From Symbiodinium sp. CCMP2592 (Eukaryota > Sar > Dinophyceae > Suessiales > Symbiodiniaceae): a stretch of 64,000 nt of DNA. Shown one piece after another: positions 59,978-64,000 of the stretch (the first letter of the stretch is position 1; every line of letters begins with the position of its first letter). The translations under genes were made by a program, and so were the position numbers. The notes under the pieces were generated by a model that searched no databases, was not told the DNA's origin, and was given only the letters and a program-made list of their open reading frames with translations. The stretch is from NCBI GenBank assembly GCA_905221615.1, contig CAJNDT010004957.1, positions 434,001-498,000 of the forward strand. The letters run 5' to 3'.

Positions 59978-60787
59978 TTAAGGCAGGATTCAGAAATCAG
60001 TCAGGGTTTACAGTACAAGCACCTGTCAGTCGGTTTGCGGTTTACGCTCTCACGACTCGGACATGCCAGGCGAGGTTCTTGGTGCGAGGTCGGCGTGAAA
60101 CATACTCGTTGACTGTCTACCCCCTTCACACCAGTACAGCAGGAAAAACCTAAACAGTCCAAACTCCACCATGCTAAACCCAACAAGCTAAACCCAAATC
60201 CAGCGGAAGGGCGCACTCACTAGGATCTACATGGGGTGTGTAGCTGAGCCGATTTCACTCAACGTGCATACTGTCATCGTGTGACTAGTCGCAGTCCCAC
60301 ACAGGCACCCACAGCAAAGGATTTGAGATACCAGAAGATGCTAACCCACACATGCTTTGAGCTCGGAACCATCTGTTCAAAATCCTGCCGCTCGAGTGCT
60401 GGAGATGGCTCGTCACCCTGAACCCATATCCTCCCTCAGACCCAACCCTGTGAAAGCATACATCCTGACATTCCCAAAACCCACCACAGTGACGCCCGAA
60501 CCCCCCCCGGACTCCCTCAAAACTGAACCCTTCAACAATCCTGAACAAAACGGTTTCGGCGCTCACACTCGGACAATGTAGGCGAGGCATATGGCTCGAG
60601 GTCTGCTAATACTGTGTGAAACTGCACTATGATGAGCAAAACGGCTTAGGTATTAAGGGTTTGGGTTTAGTTTGCCACGGTCTGCACCCGGTCCTCCGGA
60701 GCTTCATTGCGGCGTCGAGCGCAGCGTGCGCAAATCTGCTTCAAGAGGTTTTCGTTGGTTGCCGTATACAAAATCTAAAAGGGCCCG

Positions 60788-60873
60788 TACCCATAGGCTC
60801 CATTGTAGTTCCTTTTTGGGATTACCTCTAAATATGAACCCCCAAAAGGACACTACTATGGAGCCTATGGGTA
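60788..60873. repeat. Fold-back element with perfect 16-bp ends
   Basis: TACCCATAGGCTCCAT at 60788-60803 is mirrored by ATGGAGCCTATGGGTA at 60858-60873. Inner parts (AGTTCCTTTTTGGG / CCCAAAAGGACACT) also pair loosely. Confidence 0.75.
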
Positions 60874-61740
60874 AGCATTAGAATAAGGATTCATCGGGCT
60901 TTTCAGGGGGCTTAGGTATTAGTACTAGAGGGTTCTGTTCCGCCAGCGAGAAGAATTGCTTAGTGCGTTCGCAAAGTGTTCTATGAAAGTTTGTTTATCC
61001 TCTTCACCCGGAATGGGTCCCAAACTTCAGATGGAATAGAAACCGTGAGGTAGGTACCCCACACCCGCTTTTAAACTCAAAACCCGAAGAGAAAAGTGCT
61101 GGTCTGTCTGGGCCAGTCGTGAAACAAGGATTGCCGATTAGACGAGGCTCCGATTTGGGGCAGTGCGGTTAGGGACAGTTAGGGTCTCGCTTGGAACATC
61201 AAGGATCAATCGGCAAGCTCCGGTAAACTGTCATCTTTTCAATACAAGTATTATTTACCCTCTCGAAACATGAACAGACATTCTGCGCCCCATACCCAGA
61301 CCCTGGAGACCAATCGCGAACACTCGAACTTCACACCTCTCTCTCGCTCTCTCGGACTCAGAGGTCTGTCGACCGTGGAGGAGTTCAGCACTTGAGACCA
61401 GACCCGCCAAAGCCTGAAAATGCATTCAGTCAACCACTAGAAATCAGCGAGACCCATGCAACCGGAAACTACATCTCTTTACATGTGCGGGTCTGTTTCC
61501 TGTCAGGGGTCCTGCTAGCCAAACCCTAAGCCTTAAGCGATCAAATCTTGCACCTTGGATTAAGCCACTGGCATGTTCACTAACTAAACACCCAAGCATC
61601 CAAATCTCAAAAGCAAAACAGTACATTACACCACAAAAAAAATGACAACCCAGACACCCGGATGGACTAACACATCATACAGCCCAAATCCGATCTCTAG
61701 GAAGTTGCCCGAAAACCAGACACCTGAGAGAGCGCGGGCC

Positions 61741-61885
61741 CCAAACCCCGAAACCCAAACCCTAAACTCTAAACTTTAAACCCTAAACCCTAACCCTAAA
61801 CCCGAAACCCAAACCCCTAAACTCAAACCCTAAACCCTAAACCCATACCCTAAACCCTGAACCCAAACCCCAAAGCCCTAAACGA
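61741..61885 (-). repeat. CCCTAAA-type telomere-like array, degenerate
   Basis: About 18 heptamers of CCCTAAA with variants CCCGAAA, CCCAAAC and CCCCTAAAC. It is more degenerate than the neighbouring opposite-strand array. Confidence 0.85.
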
Positions 61886-61947
61886 CTGCAGCCGAGAAGC
61901 CGAAACTTTTGGAGATGCGAGCACCTCCTCCGGCAACTCCTCCTCCT

Positions 61948-62154
61948 AGGGTTTAGGGTTTAGGGTTTAGGATTTAGGGTTTAGGGTTTAGGGGTTTGGG
62001 TTTAGGGTTTAGGGTTTAGGGTTTAGGGTTTAGGGGTTTGGGTTTAGGGTTTAGGGTTTAGGGTTTAGGGTTTAGGGTTTAGGGGTTTGGGTTTAGGGTT
62101 TAGGGTTTAGGGTTTAGGGGTTTGGGTTTAGGGTTTAGGGTTTAGGGTTTAAGG
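61948..62154 (+). repeat. TTTAGGG telomere-type array with regular variant units
   Basis: About 29 near-perfect TTTAGGG units. A variant pair TTTAGGGGTTTGGG (8+6 bases) recurs near 61990, 62031, 62081 and 62116, at spacings close to multiples of seven. Confidence 0.95.
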
Positions 62155-62254
62155 GGCCTTAATAGCTACCTACAATATTGTGGGGGGGGGTCCTGATTAT
62201 AATAGAATGTATAATGGGCCCCTGCTGAACTTGGTCACCATTATGCAGAGATAC

Positions 62255-62361
62255 GGTAGAAGCCAGAAAGTTGGAACATGGGTTTAGGAGGATTCGTGCT
62301 AGGATCCCTTGTATTTTACTTTAGGGACATGAGGATACTTTCCAACTTTCTGGCTTCTACC
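62255..62361. repeat. Fold-back element with perfect 21-22-bp ends
   Basis: GGTAGAAGCCAGAAAGTTGG (from 62255) is mirrored by CCAACTTTCTGGCTTCTACC (to 62361). Total length is 107 bp. It is a small MITE-like element next to the telomere-type array. Confidence 0.8.
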
Positions 62362-64000
62362 ATAAAGGGTTCTGAAGCTCTCTAGATTGCCTGTGGGATT
62401 CAATCATGGAGTTTGGTGCTTTTAAGACTTTATGAGGAATGCCCAAGTTGCCTCTCCAATGCCATTGGGGGCTTCCCATAGAGCTCAAAGGTTTCATGTG
62501 TTTTTCAAACCTGTAGGCATTGAGGCGTCTGTACGCTTTTGCCACTATAACAATCCGGGTGGAATACAGGGAGACTGAAACCACGGTAGATTTCAGGACA
62601 TGCAGTTTGGTGCAACGGCCTCTGGACTCCTTGTCTAAGGAATTTGGTCACCAACACCCATGCCACACACCAGGGCACTGAAGGTACCCCTAGGACTTGA
62701 GTGTGCCAAGTCCTGGTATGTTTCTCACCTGGTTTCCATGCGAGTTTTTACCCTCTCTGGTATTGGATGCTCCGGCAACGCAATACAGACATGACTGATG
62801 CCAGAATCCCGCTTCTGTCTGAGGTCGAAGCCTTGGGAACGCAACAAAGTTTGGAAGTCAATTTGCCGGTACTTCCACATTACAAGGCCTACAACCACAC
62901 AGCTTTGCAGACGGCTATGTATATGCCCTGTAGTGCCAAAGATGGAACGATGATGCAACCAATGTCCCATGCAAATAAGAGCACTCGGCATTCTGTCTCT
63001 TCTGTTCTCGGACATACTAGATCCGCAGCTAGAGTACAGAGCCATTGTTGCGGACACCCTCTTTGCAAGAAACCTTAACCCTTTTTTGCAGCAGGCCTCG
63101 TTGTCCAGCAGCCCTGAACCCTAAACCCTACACCATAAACCTTTTACATCTGGACTTGATGAATGCCAGCACCCCATTGAGCACAGAACCGAGGACTCTG
63201 CCCAGGCGCCAGCACTTATGGTGTACCTAAACCCTAAACCCTTTTCAAGCCCTAAACCCTAAACCTTAAATCCTAAACCCCGCAAATCTAGGACGCTCCT
63301 CCTCGTGGGTCTGCTCGGTAGCCTCCATTGGGGGAGATTGCTCCTGCAACAGAACACCCAGAGCCACAGACCTCAAACCGGAAGCCTTAAATTCTATAGG
63401 GTTTCAGTTTAGGGTTTAGGGGTTTAGGGTTTAGGGTATACCTTGAATTAGCATAATAGCATTGTTTTTTGCGCGCTTCTTATACACCAAAAAACAGAAT
63501 TGGGATTTATATAGAGACGCTGCAAGAAAGCAAGCTCTGCAACTCTGTGAAACGCTTGAAAAACAAAGGGAAACACAAAACCCGGAAACAGGATATGCAT
63601 TACTATAGCATCTCGACGCGGTCCATGCAGTTAACACCGATGTTCACAGGAACCCCTTTTCCACTGACCATGCAAAAACCCAACAGACTTGTATATTCCC
63701 GCCTGGATGTCGGATGTCAGAGCCGCTTAAACCCCAAACCCGCAGAATCCCAGAACCAAAAGCTGAAACACCAAGCCCTAAATCCTAAACCCCCTACACT
63801 CTCAGTCACTACATCAGAAGCTTTCAACAAACCACTTTAAACCAGCATCCCGCACCGGCATCGTACTCTAATACGAAATAAATTCCGGCACTGGACCACC
63901 CTTTGCATCCAGGCCTATTGCGACTGCCGGGTACCCAGGCACTGAACCACCCTAAATTAAATTAAATCCCTAAACCTAATCCTGAACCACCATACTAAAC

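Larger units (their letters stand above)
57610..64000. other. Gene-poor flank with MITE-like fold-backs and telomere-like repeats
   Basis: No supportable gene. The open frames at 58639 and 62701 (113 and 125 codons) lack motifs. The stretch contains fold-backs (58498, 59873, 60788, 62255), AT microsatellites (59525-59720) and CCCTAAA/TTTAGGG repeats to the window end. Confidence 0.5.

Noticed and set aside
61741-62154. Telomere-to-telomere fusion
   Set aside because: A fusion would read TTTAGGG then CCCTAAA on one strand; the order here is the reverse.
62701-63078. 125-codon plus-strand frame
   Set aside because: No recognisable domain or composition bias; chance length is plausible.

Overview
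This window looks like nuclear DNA of a dinoflagellate. Three sequence features point there. A 16-base relict of the dinoflagellate spliced leader lies antisense at 9193-9208. Degenerate plant/dinoflagellate-type TTTAGGG heptamers are scattered through both flanks. The recognisable genes are intron-rich, with cysteine-rich and lysine/proline/alanine-rich mobile-element proteins I associate from memory with Symbiodiniaceae-like genomes. Splice sites were placed by eye, so exon edges are approximate.

Layout. 1-12.3 kb is gene-poor: degenerate telomere-like heptamers, a 133-bp-period satellite (4.5-5.4 kb) and one minus-strand membrane-protein retrocopy still carrying its spliced-leader scar (7.65-9.2 kb). 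12.3-18.0 kb and 44.9-52.8 kb are the two arms of a large inverted repeat; each arm carries a copy of the same coiled-coil gene and clusters of short hairpins whose stems vary in compensated pairs. The right arm also holds a 2.2-kb TIR element that the left arm lacks, so the empty site can be read.

The roughly 27 kb between the arms is rich in mobile-element genes: a two-exon tyrosine recombinase (plus strand, 18.9-20.2 kb) facing a C5 DNA methyltransferase (minus, 20.6-22.0 kb); a multi-exon minus-strand gene (38.3 to 22.6 kb) interrupted by a complete 9.58-kb TIR transposon; a perfect 230-bp fold-back (35.99-36.22 kb) and a 212-bp-period repeat in an intron of that gene; a multi-exon hAT-like transposase (42.5-38.8 kb) and a SAP-domain acidic protein (43.0-43.7 kb).

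The 9.58-kb transposon (23,476-33,054) is the best candidate for an undescribed system. It has perfect 23-bp TIRs, a 3-bp GCC duplication, subterminal TAAGTT/AACTTA arrays and five same-strand ORFs: a KPAA-tailed protein, an SR-like protein with one zinc finger, a C4-finger protein, a duplicated Cys-His module protein and a 662-aa putative transposase.

52.8-64 kb is again gene-poor: a 600-bp trinucleotide repeat, several small MITE-like fold-backs (one family in two copies), one small secreted or GPI-anchored protein gene (56,984-57,442) and two divergent telomere-repeat arrays (61.7-62.15 kb).
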